DNA of 64,000 nt, from the NCBI GenBank assembly GCA_035409945.1, contig DAONQC010000001.1:186001-250000 (forward strand), given 5' to 3'. Below the pieces are notes generated by a model that was given only the letters and a program-made list of their open reading frames with translations, made no database searches and was not told the origin of the DNA. Of the stretch, positions 27,094 to 36,446 are shown in pieces. How positions within the stretch are numbered: the stretch's first letter is position 1; each line of letters opens with the position of its first letter. The DNA is from MWEH01 sp035409945 (GTDB lineage: Bacteria > Bacillota > Clostridia > Christensenellales > DTU072). A program made the translations under genes and the position numbers.

Positions 27094-29885
27094 GCTTTCT
27101 TTGCCCTTTGATATCCAATTCCAAATTTACTTTGCGCGCTAGATATAGACGCTTTCTCTTTGCTTATGAAATATTTTATGATGCGCCCCAGCAGCTCTTC
27201 TTCCTCTGCTTCCTTATTATCTCTTGCAATTTGCGCTGCTTCTTCAGGGTCCACAGTAGGTTCAACTTTAACTTTAATACTTTCGACTATACTTTCATCA
27301 AAGTCAGTAACGTTATTATTCCGGATATAATCACAAACTTGTTTAATTTCGCCTATCTCAACCAACGCACCCTGCATTCTAATTAACCCATCAGCGGGTG
27401 TAGAATAAAGCATATCGCCTTTCCCGAGCAAGTCTTCCGCACCCATTTCGTCTAAAACGACCCTACTATCTGTGGTTGTCTTAACTGAAAAAGCGACTCT
27501 ACATAAGATATTTGACTTTATAAGACCAGTTATAACTTTTACTATAGGACGTTGAGTCGCTATAATCATGTGTATTCCACAAGCTCTAGCGAGTTGTGCA
27601 ATTCGGACCACATAATCTTCAACGCGGCCTTTTCCTGTTAACATTAAATCCGCCATCTCATCAATAATCAATACAATGCGTGCCATTTTAGGCTCTGTTG
27701 GAGATTTAAATATTTCATTGTACTGATCTATGTTTTGGCAACCTACATTTTCAAATACTTTGTACCTTCTATCCATTTCCTCAGTTAACCACTTCAAAAC
27801 ATTTACCGCCTGTGCACTCTCTTTGACGGTATCTTCTAATAATAAGTTCGGCAGTCCTCTATATATACTCATCTCAACCCGTTTAGGATCAATCAGCACC
27901 AATCTTAAATCTTCGGGTGAATACTTATAAAGCATACTTACTATCACTGAATTTAAAAACACGCTCTTTCCAGTACCTGTAGCTCCTGCAACCAGTAAAT
28001 GTGGCATTTTTGCTAAGTCTGCTACGAAAGGCTCACCATATAAGGTTTTCCCAAACGCAACACTTACAGCATCTTTATTGTTTTGAAATCTATTACTAGC
28101 TAGTATCGATTTCAAACCAACAATATCTCGCCTTTTGTTTGGAATTTCTAACCCGAAAGCATCTTTTCCCTCTATTGGGGCTAGTATCCTTATTTGCTTT
28201 ACTTCGAGTCTCATGACTAAGTTCTCTTTTAAATTTCTAATTTTGCTAATTTGATAACCAGGTCCTAACTTAAGCTCATATAACGTAAATGTAGGGCCAC
28301 GACGAGCGCCAACAACTTCTGCTGGCACTTCAAATTCATCCATTGTGGCTTCTATCTTAGCCTTAAACTCCTCATAGTCCTCTGGGATTGTGCTGCCGTT
28401 TTCTTGATAATCTTTTAGTAAAGATAAAGGCGGAGCATTATATAGTGTTTGCATTGTAGCTTTTTGAGGTTTATTTGAAATTGCCTCCTGCTTGTCAAAC
28501 AGGGATGTCTGTTCCCCGAAACTCACCTTAGGTTTTTCCGTTTTAGGAATGGTAATACTGCTTTTCTTCATCGTTTCCGATTCATATTTAGGCTTACCTC
28601 CGCTCATAACTGATGGATCAATAGAAATTTGCGAGGTATATGGTTCTTGTTTTTTGCTAAAATCGGATTTTTGTACAGTTTTCTTTGAATCAAAGATTTC
28701 ATTTTTATCTTTATCTTTTGAACCTTCATCACTTCCCATAGATGTTTCTTTAAAATAACTGCTCTCTTCAAAAGATAAAGGCTTTTTAAGCTCTTCTAAT
28801 GCGGCCTTATCATCGAACTTTCGCTTATTCTCAGAAAAAGTTGTTTCCGGTGTAAGTATATCGCTTGGTACTGTTTTATCACCAAAGTCTTGGTTAGTGT
28901 TGTCCGCATATTTTTCCATATTTTTTTCATCAAATGGATATTTACCATCTGGAGAGTACGGTCCAAACACCTCGTCTGTACTACGCGTCCCTTTGATTTG
29001 ATTATCTCGTAAAAGTTGCATCCGGCCTTGATTTGTATATAGTCTATTTAGTTTATCTTCGCTCCAATCCTTGTCTAAAATCGTATAACTTTGGGAAGAC
29101 TCATCAGTTTCAGGCTTATACGTGTCAGAAAACAACATTTCTGCACTTAGTTTTTCTCTTTGCGTTTCTTCACCAATGACAGAGCTAAACAATGGTTTTT
29201 TTTCATCACTTGCAGTTGGTATTGCATCTCCAAATAAAAGCGAGCTTGCATCTTGTCTTTGGGACTCAACTATCTCTTCATCAGTAAAAATTTCATTCTG
29301 CGATTTGACATTTGAGGGTATTGGATTCACTTTTATGTTTTCTTTGTTATCGAATTTGATTTTGTCTTTGGATTTTGCTTTCTTTTTCTCTACAAATGCA
29401 TCTAATCTCTTAATTAATGGAAAACAAGTGGCAAGCAACAAAAAACCAAATACTACTATTGAAAGAGACAACATAAACCCGTAATTTCTGTAAATTACTA
29501 AAAGCCAATACGTTAACGCAGAAAAAACCGCCCCACCAACACTGTTTAAACTATTATAGGTAGCAATGATATAATTATCACCGCCCTCAATTAACTCACG
29601 CAGTAAAGCTACATGCAATAACGCTAAAAAAGAAATCAGAGTTATAATTATCATCACTTTATTTCTATTGCTTATATTTACCTTCTTTCCAAAAAAACTT
29701 AATAACCCTGTAAACAACAAGCAGACCAAGTATGCATAAATTAAATATCCAAATGCTCCTATTAAAAAATCTCTGGTTACCTTAATTAAACACAGAACAG
29801 CTAATACCAGTGTTGCTATCAATATAATGACTGACATTATCTTTCCAAATTTGCTATTGTTCTCTTTAGAAACAAAAAGTTTCAT
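26979..29885 (-). CDS. ftsK: DNA translocase FtsK/SpoIIIE
   Basis: FtsK pumps chromosomal DNA through the division septum. The 968-residue protein has about four N-terminal membrane segments (within residues 15-165), a long polar low-complexity linker (about 185-480), then the motor: Walker A VAGATGTGKS, Walker B VLIIDEMADLM, and GDMLYSTPADGLIRMQGA. A C-terminal gamma winged-helix domain (EEELLGRIIKYFI to the end) reads DNA polarity. I chose the ATG at 29885, preceded by GGAGG at 29891-29895; an ATG 12 bp further upstream overlaps that site. Whether it serves vegetative division or sporulation cannot be told from sequence. Confidence 0.95.
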   Translation of the reverse strand: MKLFVSKENNSKFGKIMSVIILIATLVLAVLCLIKVTRDFLIGAFGYLIYAYLVCLLFTGLLSFFGKKVNISNRNKVMIIITLISFLALLHVALLRELIEGGDNYIIATYNSLNSVGGAVFSALTYWLLVIYRNYGFMLSLSIVVFGFLLLATCFPLIKRLDAFVEKKKAKSKDKIKFDNKENIKVNPIPSNVKSQNEIFTDEEIVESQRQDASSLLFGDAIPTASDEKKPLFSSVIGEETQREKLSAEMLFSDTYKPETDESSQSYTILDKDWSEDKLNRLYTNQGRMQLLRDNQIKGTRSTDEVFGPYSPDGKYPFDEKNMEKYADNTNQDFGDKTVPSDILTPETTFSENKRKFDDKAALEELKKPLSFEESSYFKETSMGSDEGSKDKDKNEIFDSKKTVQKSDFSKKQEPYTSQISIDPSVMSGGKPKYESETMKKSSITIPKTEKPKVSFGEQTSLFDKQEAISNKPQKATMQTLYNAPPLSLLKDYQENGSTIPEDYEEFKAKIEATMDEFEVPAEVVGARRGPTFTLYELKLGPGYQISKIRNLKENLVMRLEVKQIRILAPIEGKDAFGLEIPNKRRDIVGLKSILASNRFQNNKDAVSVAFGKTLYGEPFVADLAKMPHLLVAGATGTGKSVFLNSVIVSMLYKYSPEDLRLVLIDPKRVEMSIYRGLPNLLLEDTVKESAQAVNVLKWLTEEMDRRYKVFENVGCQNIDQYNEIFKSPTEPKMARIVLIIDEMADLMLTGKGRVEDYVVRIAQLARACGIHMIIATQRPIVKVITGLIKSNILCRVAFSVKTTTDSRVVLDEMGAEDLLGKGDMLYSTPADGLIRMQGALVEIGEIKQVCDYIRNNNVTDFDESIVESIKVKVEPTVDPEEAAQIARDNKEAEEEELLGRIIKYFISKEKASISSAQSKFGIGYQRAKKAVDELEERGYIGPETTGAQGREILISALEAEELFPSTD

Positions 29886-29890
29886 GTAAA

Positions 29891-29895
29891 CCTCC
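29891..29895 (-). promoter_or_regulatory. Ribosome-binding site deciding the ftsK start
   Basis: GGAGG on the minus strand, five bases from the ATG at 29885. The longer reading frame would start inside this site, so the shorter start is preferred. Confidence 0.8.
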
Positions 29896-29916
29896 AATAT
29901 TTATATGTGTAGTTTG

Positions 29917-31176
29917 CTACTTCCTCAACAACATTTTAACATTATTTGTAGTTCTCTTGCCAACATAACTAACTGCACAATCTTGCCCTTCAAAAACGTC
30001 TCTTATAACTTTATTAACATCCTCTAAAGTAACATCATCTATTTTTCTTAATTCATCTTCAAAGCTAAATAATGAGTTCTTTATTAATAAATTCGTTCCA
30101 GCACTTAACATAATTGAATAAGTGCTTTCCATACGCAAAGCTAATGAAGTTTTAAACTGTTCTTTTGCTTTTAAAAACTCTTCTTCATTAAATCCCGAAG
30201 CAATCACCTTATCAATTTCTTCTCTAACAGCTTCAATTGCTTGGGTAACAGTATTAAAGTTGGTCGCTAGATATATGATAAAAACTCCCGAATATAGATA
30301 AGCAGATGTTGAACTAAATATGTTATAAGCCAAACCTAACTCTTCTCTTACTCTTTGAAATAGTCTTGATGACATTCCCCCACCCAATAAATTACTTCCC
30401 ATTTTCAAAGCATTTGAATTGTCATCTAATATGTTTAAACCTGGGAAGGCAATGGCAATATGTGACTGTTCATAAGATTTGTTAACGATTAATTCTTCAT
30501 ACACTGGAGATTCATTGTTTTCTCTTTGTTTTGCAGTAGTGCCTTGACTCGCAAACTTTTCAAAATAATTATTTACTAAGTCATACACTAAAGTTTCTCC
30601 TACATTGCCTGCAATAGAAATTACAGTTTGAGAGGGGATGTATTCTTCCCTGAAGTACTCTTTTATATCTACTGGTGTGTATTTTTTTATTTTTTTCTTT
30701 GTTCCTAGTATGTTTTGTCCTGGACCTTTATATCCATAAAATGCTGTGGAAATATTATCTAAACAAAGCTCATAGGGATCTTCTTCCCCCATTTGTATTT
30801 CTTCCAAAATGACAGTCCTTTCTTTATTCATTTCATCTGCGTTAAAGGTAGAATTATAGTAGATATCCGATAAAATTTCTAAACATTTTTCTAGATGCGT
30901 ATCAAGAGAACTAGTATAGTACGCAGTCAGTACTTTGGATGTAAAAGCATTGATTTTTACACCTACTTTCTCTACTTCATCTACAATCTGAAACGCACTT
31001 CTTGATGTAGTACCTTTAAACAACATATGCTCAACAAAATGAGATAGACCGTTATTAAATTCATTTTCAAACCCAGCACCAACTCCAACAAAAACGCCAA
31101 CAGCAACACTTTTTGATGTATCAATCTTGTTTACAACCAGTCTTAATCCACTTGGAAAAATATATTGTTTACTCAT
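29917..31176 (-). CDS. M16 family zinc peptidase (processing-peptidase-like)
   Basis: A 419-residue inverzincin-type metalloprotease. The inverted zinc motif HxxEH is present in NNGLSHFVEHMLFKGT, and the downstream Glu is in the ERTVILEEIQM segment. The C-terminal half (NLLGGGMSSRLFQRVREELGLAYN) is the second M16 domain with the substrate-binding RLF-Q-x-RE stretch. One active half plus one inactive half is the usual layout of the YmxG/MPP-like group. I prefer the ATG at 31176 over the one at 31209 because AGGAG lies upstream of the former. It is 31 bp upstream of ftsK. The substrate is unknown. Confidence 0.92.
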   Translation of the reverse strand: MSKQYIFPSGLRLVVNKIDTSKSVAVGVFVGVGAGFENEFNNGLSHFVEHMLFKGTTSRSAFQIVDEVEKVGVKINAFTSKVLTAYYTSSLDTHLEKCLEILSDIYYNSTFNADEMNKERTVILEEIQMGEEDPYELCLDNISTAFYGYKGPGQNILGTKKKIKKYTPVDIKEYFREEYIPSQTVISIAGNVGETLVYDLVNNYFEKFASQGTTAKQRENNESPVYEELIVNKSYEQSHIAIAFPGLNILDDNSNALKMGSNLLGGGMSSRLFQRVREELGLAYNIFSSTSAYLYSGVFIIYLATNFNTVTQAIEAVREEIDKVIASGFNEEEFLKAKEQFKTSLALRMESTYSIMLSAGTNLLIKNSLFSFEDELRKIDDVTLEDVNKVIRDVFEGQDCAVSYVGKRTTNNVKMLLRK

Positions 31177-31520
31177 ATTTTGATTGTTCTCCTCTCCTTC
31201 ATAAGTCACATAATCTATACTAACTAAACTATGGATGATTACTTGATAAGTCCCAGATATGATGTCAAGCAGTTTTGCTTATTCATTATATCACAATATG
31301 ATTGCCAATTAACTACCATCATTAAACACCTTCTCACGCATACGCCTACGCTATAACTATATTACACCAAAACTCATAATATTAACAATGTGTAATTACA
31401 TTGTCAAAGGTATGTTTTGATATCCATTATAATACGACCTTGAAAACTAACTGAGTAAGGTTTGCTAGACTTAAATGAACATTATGAAATATTTAATTAA
31501 ACTTTCAACCCAAACTGTTT
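31177..31520. other. Intergenic DNA upstream of the M16 peptidase, no feature identified
   Basis: AT-rich DNA between the divergent M16 peptidase and glyS. I found no ORF with a ribosome-binding site, no T-box consensus and no strong hairpin. The glyS-proximal part is the repeat described next. Confidence 0.4.
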
Positions 31521-31705
31521 CAACACTTAATTAAACTTGGTGCGGATTTGTTAATTAATCTCATTTGCATTAATCTATATATATGGCAGTTCTTGATTAA
31601 TAACTTTTTTGCAACACCTAGTTAAACTGGTATAGATTTATTATTTAATCTCATAAGCACTAACCTATATATATGTGGTTTTTACTTTATAATTTTTTAG
31701 GAATA
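31521..31705. repeat. Degenerate tandem duplication upstream of glyS (two copies, period about 91 bp)
   Basis: Two copies start CAACACTTAATTAAACT (31521) and CAACACCTAGTTAAACT (31612). Each carries TTTAATCTCAT or TTAATTAATCTCAT and then CTATATATAT. A partial third copy (TTTAATTAAACTTTCAA, near 31492) may precede them. The duplication lies upstream of glyS on its promoter side and does not include a gene tail. Confidence 0.65.
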
Positions 31706-31754
31706 GTTTATCATTAGTGCATAAATAAAACATTATTTAATGCCTAGTTTCAAA

Positions 31755-31760
31755 TATAAT
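31755..31760 (+). promoter_or_regulatory. Possible -10 box for glyS
   Basis: TATAAT 29 bp upstream of the chosen glyS ATG. No convincing -35 is seen at 16-18 bp, and the leader would be very short, so this is tentative. Confidence 0.3.
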
Positions 31761-31778
31761 AATGTAGCAGTTTTTAAT

Positions 31779-31785
31779 GGAGGGG
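31779..31785 (+). promoter_or_regulatory. Ribosome-binding site deciding the glyS start
   Basis: GGAGGGG ends 3 bases before the ATG at 31789. The longer frame begins inside this site, so the downstream ATG is the real start. Confidence 0.8.
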
Positions 31786-31788
31786 AAA

Positions 31789-33174
31789 ATGTCTGAACTC
31801 ACAATGGATAAACTAGTAGCACTATGTAAAGGGCGTGGCTTTATCTTCGCAGGAAGTGAAATTTATGGAGGATTAGCTAACACTTGGGATTATGGCCCTG
31901 TAGGAGTCGCACTAAAAAACAATGTAAAAAAAGCTTGGTGGAAAAAATTTGTCACTGAAAGCAAGTTAAATTATGGAGTCGATTGCGCCATATTGATGAA
32001 TCCAACAGTATGGGAAGCTAGCGGACATTTGAGCGGTTTTTCCGACCCACTGATGGACTGTAAAATTTGTAAGGCAAGACATAGAGCTGATACACTAATT
32101 GAAGCTCATGTACAAAAAAATAATTTAAACCTCTCAATCGCTGGTTGGGATTTAAAAAAGATGCAAGATTACATAAGGGAGAATAAAATTAAATGTCCTA
32201 ATTGTGGTAATAGCGATTTCACCGATTTAAGACAATTCAACTTAATGTTCAAAACATTCCAAGGCGTTACCGAAGATTCCACAAGTACCATATATTTAAG
32301 ACCCGAAACAGCGCAAGGTATTTTTGTAAATTTTAATAATGTACAACGAAGTGCTCGTGCAAAAATACCTTTTGGAATAGCTCAAATAGGTAAAAGTTTT
32401 AGAAACGAAATCACCCCTGGTAACTTTATCTTCAGGACACGCGAATTTGAACAAATGGAACTTGAATTTTTCTGCAAACCTGGAACTGATTTAGAATGGT
32501 TCAATTACTGGAAAGATTTTTGTTATAACTGGCTAATTAGCCTCGGTATAAATCCAGACAAGCTCCGTTTAAGAGACCATGACCCAAAAGAATTATCACA
32601 CTATAGCGTAGCAACCACAGATTTTGAATTTTTATTTCCTTTTGGATGGGGAGAACTTTGGGGTATAGCAGATAGAACAGATTTCGATCTAAAATCTCAC
32701 ATGAACAAGTCTAATAAATCGATGGAATACACAGATCCAATTACACAAGAGAAATATATCCCTTATTGCGTAGAGCCATCTCTTGGCGTAGACAGAATGT
32801 TACTAGCTTTTTTGAGTAATGCATATACTGAAGAAGTTGTTAATGATACAGATACAAGAACTGTGCTGAAGTTCCATCCGTTTTTAGCACCTTACAAAGC
32901 CGCAGTTTTACCGCTCCAAAAAAACCTTACTGAAAAGGCAGATTTAGTGTATGACAAACTAATCAATCATTTCCCTACCGACTTTGATGTTTCTGGTTCT
33001 ATCGGTAAGCGTTATAGAAGGCAAGATGAGATAGGTACTCCTTTCTGTATTACAATAGACTATCAAACGCTAGAAGATGACACATGTACGTTAAGAGATA
33101 GAGATACAATGGAGCAACTACGTTTGACCATTCCTGAAATTATTGCACACATTCAAAACTCAATGTTATTTTAG
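31789..33174 (+). CDS. glyQS: Glycyl-tRNA synthetase (alpha2 dimeric type)
   Basis: Charges tRNA(Gly) with glycine. The 461-residue class II synthetase is of the single-chain homodimeric type. It has GFIFAGSEIYGGLANTWDYGPVG, motif 2-like RNEITPGNFIFRTREFEQMELEFF, and motif 3 in PSLGVDRMLLAFL, followed by an anticodon-binding domain (PFLAPYKAAVLPLQ). A CxxC pair (CKICKA...CPNCG) supports the usual zinc-binding insert. Start at the ATG 31789 (see the ribosome-binding site). Many Bacillota put this gene under a T-box; I see no T-box sequence here. Two tRNA(Gly) genes are in the cluster at 59.5-60.4 kb. Confidence 0.95.
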   Translation: MSELTMDKLVALCKGRGFIFAGSEIYGGLANTWDYGPVGVALKNNVKKAWWKKFVTESKLNYGVDCAILMNPTVWEASGHLSGFSDPLMDCKICKARHRADTLIEAHVQKNNLNLSIAGWDLKKMQDYIRENKIKCPNCGNSDFTDLRQFNLMFKTFQGVTEDSTSTIYLRPETAQGIFVNFNNVQRSARAKIPFGIAQIGKSFRNEITPGNFIFRTREFEQMELEFFCKPGTDLEWFNYWKDFCYNWLISLGINPDKLRLRDHDPKELSHYSVATTDFEFLFPFGWGELWGIADRTDFDLKSHMNKSNKSMEYTDPITQEKYIPYCVEPSLGVDRMLLAFLSNAYTEEVVNDTDTRTVLKFHPFLAPYKAAVLPLQKNLTEKADLVYDKLINHFPTDFDVSGSIGKRYRRQDEIGTPFCITIDYQTLEDDTCTLRDRDTMEQLRLTIPEIIAHIQNSMLF

Positions 33175-33206
33175 TTTCTAAATTCAATTCTTACATCTTT
33201 ATAATT

Positions 33207-33240
33207 CCCCCAGTTGTTGTTTTAAACCTGGGGGTTTATT
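33207..33240 (+). terminator. Rho-independent terminator of glyS
   Basis: CCCCCAG pairs with CTGGGGG (33228-33234) across a 14-base loop, followed by TTTATT. It lies about 30 bp past the glyS stop codon. Confidence 0.7.
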
Positions 33241-33244
33241 AAAT

Positions 33245-33465
33245 ATTGCTTCTAGCAAAACATAGTATTTGGCTAACATCTACCATAAAGTATAATCTAG
33301 ACATATTTATTGGGTGTTCCTTGTAGCAAAACATAGTATTTAGCTAGCATAAAATATAATCTCAACATGCTTATTGAGCATTTCTGGTAAGAAATCATAA
33401 TGTTAAATGAGAATAAAACAATCTTGATATGTTTATCGATTGGTATTTATAGTAGAATATAAATG
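33245..33465 (+). repeat. Degenerate tandem array between glyS and the PAP2 gene (about four copies, period 63-71 bp)
   Basis: The clearest two copies carry TAGCAAAACATAGTATTT at 33253 and 33324, each followed by GGCTA/AGCTA and then by TATAATCT..ACAT..TTATTG. A third, weaker copy begins near 33387 (GTAAGAAATCATAATG) and a fourth remnant near 33451. It starts after the glyS terminator and reaches the PAP2 promoter region. Confidence 0.65.
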
Positions 33466-33501
33466 TATTAACAAATATATTGATTCGAGGAGGAAAGATT
33501 T

Positions 33502-34503
33502 GTGAAGAAAAAAATAAAAAATATACCGTCATTTATTGGTATTACTGTATCCATATCCGTCTTCATAGTTTTAGCAATTGTTTCGGCCTTCTTAGATTTA
33601 GAAATAAGCAAGGCGCTATATAGTCCTAACAGTTTTTTCGGTCACTATTTTGCAAATACGGGAGAGCTCCCACTGTTTCTTTTTGGACTAACTGCTTGCG
33701 TTATACTGTTTTATCAAAACTTTTCTTCGGATAAAAAGAAAAACATTGCAACCAAAATAGTATTTGCAATCTTAACTTTTGCAGGTTGCTTTATAACTCT
33801 ATATTACTTTGGCAGACGTTTTACTAAAGAAGATTTGTTATATCCACTTATTTACATGATCATATTTGCTATTTTCTTTGCTATCTTATGTTTGCTTTGT
33901 GGAAAAATCTTACCCAATGATACGATGAAAAAACTCTTATGGTTTGCTCTCTTTATAATAATTGTGTTAATAATTAGTAATGTCCTCGTTCAGGTTTTTA
34001 AACTTCTTTGGGATCGCCAGCGTTTCAGAACAATGGTTGATGGTAATCCTAGCGCACCAGCGACTTTAGCTCAACTTTCCCCTAACTTCAAAGGATTCAC
34101 TCCTTGGTATAAAATTAACTTATTCAAGCAACCAGAGTTTCGAACTGAAGCATATCGTACAGCATTTCTAGAAGCAGACGACGATGCGTTTAAGTCCTTC
34201 CCTTCTGGACATACGGTAGCAGCATCGGCATCATTTTGTTTAATCCTTTTACCAGATATCTTCGATAAATTCAAAAAATATAAAGTGGTTTTCTGGATAG
34301 TGCCTATAATTTATACGGTTCTTGTAGGGATTAGCAGAATAGTAATCGCTGCACACTACCTTTCAGATGTACTCTTTGGGGGATATATTGGCTTTGCAAT
34401 TGCTGTATGCACACGGATGATTTTTCTCAAAAAAACCCCTTTCTTTCAAGCGCAGCCTATTCCCGAATGTGAATTATCTAATTTAGAGCATGAAACAAAC
34501 TAA
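33502..34503 (+). CDS. PAP2-family membrane phosphatase
   Basis: A 333-residue integral membrane protein with about six hydrophobic segments. The three phosphatidic acid phosphatase type 2 motifs can be seen: KLLWDRQRF (K-x5-6-R, with Phe in place of the usual Pro), FKSFPSGHT, and SRIVIAAHYLSDVLFGG. Such enzymes dephosphorylate lipids such as undecaprenyl pyrophosphate or phosphatidic acid outside the membrane. Translation starts at the GTG at 33502, preceded by GAGGAGG. The roughly 25-residue stretch between motifs 1 and 2 is longer than in small PAP2 proteins. The substrate cannot be told. Confidence 0.85.
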   Translation: MKKKIKNIPSFIGITVSISVFIVLAIVSAFLDLEISKALYSPNSFFGHYFANTGELPLFLFGLTACVILFYQNFSSDKKKNIATKIVFAILTFAGCFITLYYFGRRFTKEDLLYPLIYMIIFAIFFAILCLLCGKILPNDTMKKLLWFALFIIIVLIISNVLVQVFKLLWDRQRFRTMVDGNPSAPATLAQLSPNFKGFTPWYKINLFKQPEFRTEAYRTAFLEADDDAFKSFPSGHTVAASASFCLILLPDIFDKFKKYKVVFWIVPIIYTVLVGISRIVIAAHYLSDVLFGGYIGFAIAVCTRMIFLKKTPFFQAQPIPECELSNLEHETN

Positions 34504-34610
34504 TTAACGGAATCACTATACACTAGAAGGATAATCCGCATAAAACCAATAGCTAATGTAAAAAGTATATTAAGCTGTATAAGACAGTTGCAAAATCTGA
34601 AACAGTAATT

Positions 34611-36446
34611 TTATTTCAAATGGGATAAATCTAAGTCTTCAAATTCTTTCATCGTTTCTAATACTTGTTTTATTTCTTTGATGTATTTAATGAGGGTTGG
34701 AGCCTTTGTATTAAAACTCTGAGCGATAGTTTTAACCATGTCAGCTTCTGGGACTTTTCCCGAAGAAGCAATGATGGCATAAAAAAACAATGCGCCTGAT
34801 AATGCACCTCGAGAGGTAAGTTTTAATTCTTGTTTAGCTACTGCATTTGCCATAGTATGAAACAATTTAGAGTCTACCCAAAAATCTACTTCAATAGTTT
34901 TAGCATACGTCACAGCATATACTTCCCTCATTAAATCCCCTATCTGTGTCCGAGGAAACGAGGAATTATATAATCTGACAATTCTAAATCCATCTAGGAA
35001 TGTTACTGTTACATCTCTATCTATATATTTTCCAGTGTTCAATATAGCCTCTATTATAGAAATTTTGACATCTTTTGGTATAAAAGGATACCTAAGTTTA
35101 TTGATGAGAAACTCTATATATGCAGTTGATTTGTTGTTGTAATTAAGAGCAAAAACTAAATTTTGCGCTTTTCGAAACTCTGATGTGAAAATTACATCCA
35201 TTAAATCTAGGGCCTTTAGTGTTAAGATGTATTCGGTGTTTAAGTAATTAATGCAGTTATTACTAAACTCCTCAAAATATTGACGGCTAATTTCTTCAAC
35301 ACTATTTTCAAGAATATTATTTGTAAAAATCTTGTTATTTGTAAGAGCAGGCGCATTTTCTAATGCTTCACTTCTCAAGATCCAGTTCATAAATAAGAGT
35401 TGACCATTTGTTGGAAATAATCTTATTGCTTTATTCAACCTTTTTTGTGCATTTATAAAGTCACCAGCATTTATTAGTGCCCCTATGTAGCATATATTTC
35501 TTACAGATGATGCCTTGTTTGCATAGAAATCTTCAGCCGTCGCCCTCAATGCCGCATCATTAAATTCAAGTAAACTAAGAAGAACACCAAACGAACGTAA
35601 GTTAGCATAACTTTTATTCTTTACCAACGAATAAATAACATTGTTCACAAAAGCCAAAATCTCATCTTCAGACATATCCAAAGCGGTAACATACAGCTCT
35701 AACAACCCCTCATATGCTAAAGGATTTAAAGGTTGTTTTGAATAAAAATCTTGCGCAACTGTTGTAGCCAAATCAATGTCTGCAACTTCTATCGCAGCAT
35801 GAATTAATAATGACCTACTAGGTGCATAAAAAACAGTATTTTCCTCTATAGTTTGCGCTGTTGATATTGCTTTGTCAAAGTCACCCCGAATAAATGCTTG
35901 TTTTGCTTTATCAAATCTCTTGTTATTGCGAATATGTTTTGTGTCTATATATTCTATCTTGTCTTTTTCTTTAAAAATTTCTCTTAAGGCAAAAAGTCTA
36001 TTTCCTCCATCTTCTCCCATATCGCTAACGTCATTTTCTAAACCCTCATCTATTACATTATCTTTCATCCCAAAATCTATATCATAATGATTTTTATTAT
36101 CTCCATTAATTGTTGGTATATAATCTCCTATTTTTTTTACCAAGTTATCTGTTAAACTAAGACTTAACGAATGTAATTCACGGTTAAATTTCGAAGAGGA
36201 GCGATTAGTATTACCATTTATTCCACTATTATCCTTTACTGTTGCTAATAAATTAATACTCTCCCCAAACTCACCAAGAATTCCATAAATACTTGAAAGT
36301 TTTACATAATATTTTTCATTGGTTGAATCAAGCTCAATAGCCTTTCTGTAATACAAAATTGCATCAGCAAAATTAGCCTCGGTTAAAAATCTCTCAGCCC
36401 CCGTTGCGTAAAACTCAGCATTTTGATACATAGTAAAAATCGTCAT
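34611..36446 (-). CDS. TPR-repeat protein of unknown function
   Basis: A 611-residue soluble protein. Its N-terminus is a clear TPR pair (AEFYATGAERFLTEANFADAILYYRKAIELD and NEKYYVKLSSIYGILGEFGESINLLA), and more degenerate helical repeats continue to about residue 350 (KAISTAQTIEENTV, NAQKRLNKAIRLFP). The C-terminal 250 residues are helical without a recognised domain. No signal peptide or membrane helix. Its start abuts the stop of hslO, so the two are cotranscribed, suggesting a stress-linked scaffold role, which is only inference from position. Confidence 0.75.
   Translation of the reverse strand: MTIFTMYQNAEFYATGAERFLTEANFADAILYYRKAIELDSTNEKYYVKLSSIYGILGEFGESINLLATVKDNSGINGNTNRSSSKFNRELHSLSLSLTDNLVKKIGDYIPTINGDNKNHYDIDFGMKDNVIDEGLENDVSDMGEDGGNRLFALREIFKEKDKIEYIDTKHIRNNKRFDKAKQAFIRGDFDKAISTAQTIEENTVFYAPSRSLLIHAAIEVADIDLATTVAQDFYSKQPLNPLAYEGLLELYVTALDMSEDEILAFVNNVIYSLVKNKSYANLRSFGVLLSLLEFNDAALRATAEDFYANKASSVRNICYIGALINAGDFINAQKRLNKAIRLFPTNGQLLFMNWILRSEALENAPALTNNKIFTNNILENSVEEISRQYFEEFSNNCINYLNTEYILTLKALDLMDVIFTSEFRKAQNLVFALNYNNKSTAYIEFLINKLRYPFIPKDVKISIIEAILNTGKYIDRDVTVTFLDGFRIVRLYNSSFPRTQIGDLMREVYAVTYAKTIEVDFWVDSKLFHTMANAVAKQELKLTSRGALSGALFFYAIIASSGKVPEADMVKTIAQSFNTKAPTLIKYIKEIKQVLETMKEFEDLDLSHLK

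Noticed and set aside
31177..31788. T-box riboswitch upstream of glyS
   Set aside because: Expected from other Bacillota, but I found no specifier-type stem or GGGTGG antiterminator sequence.
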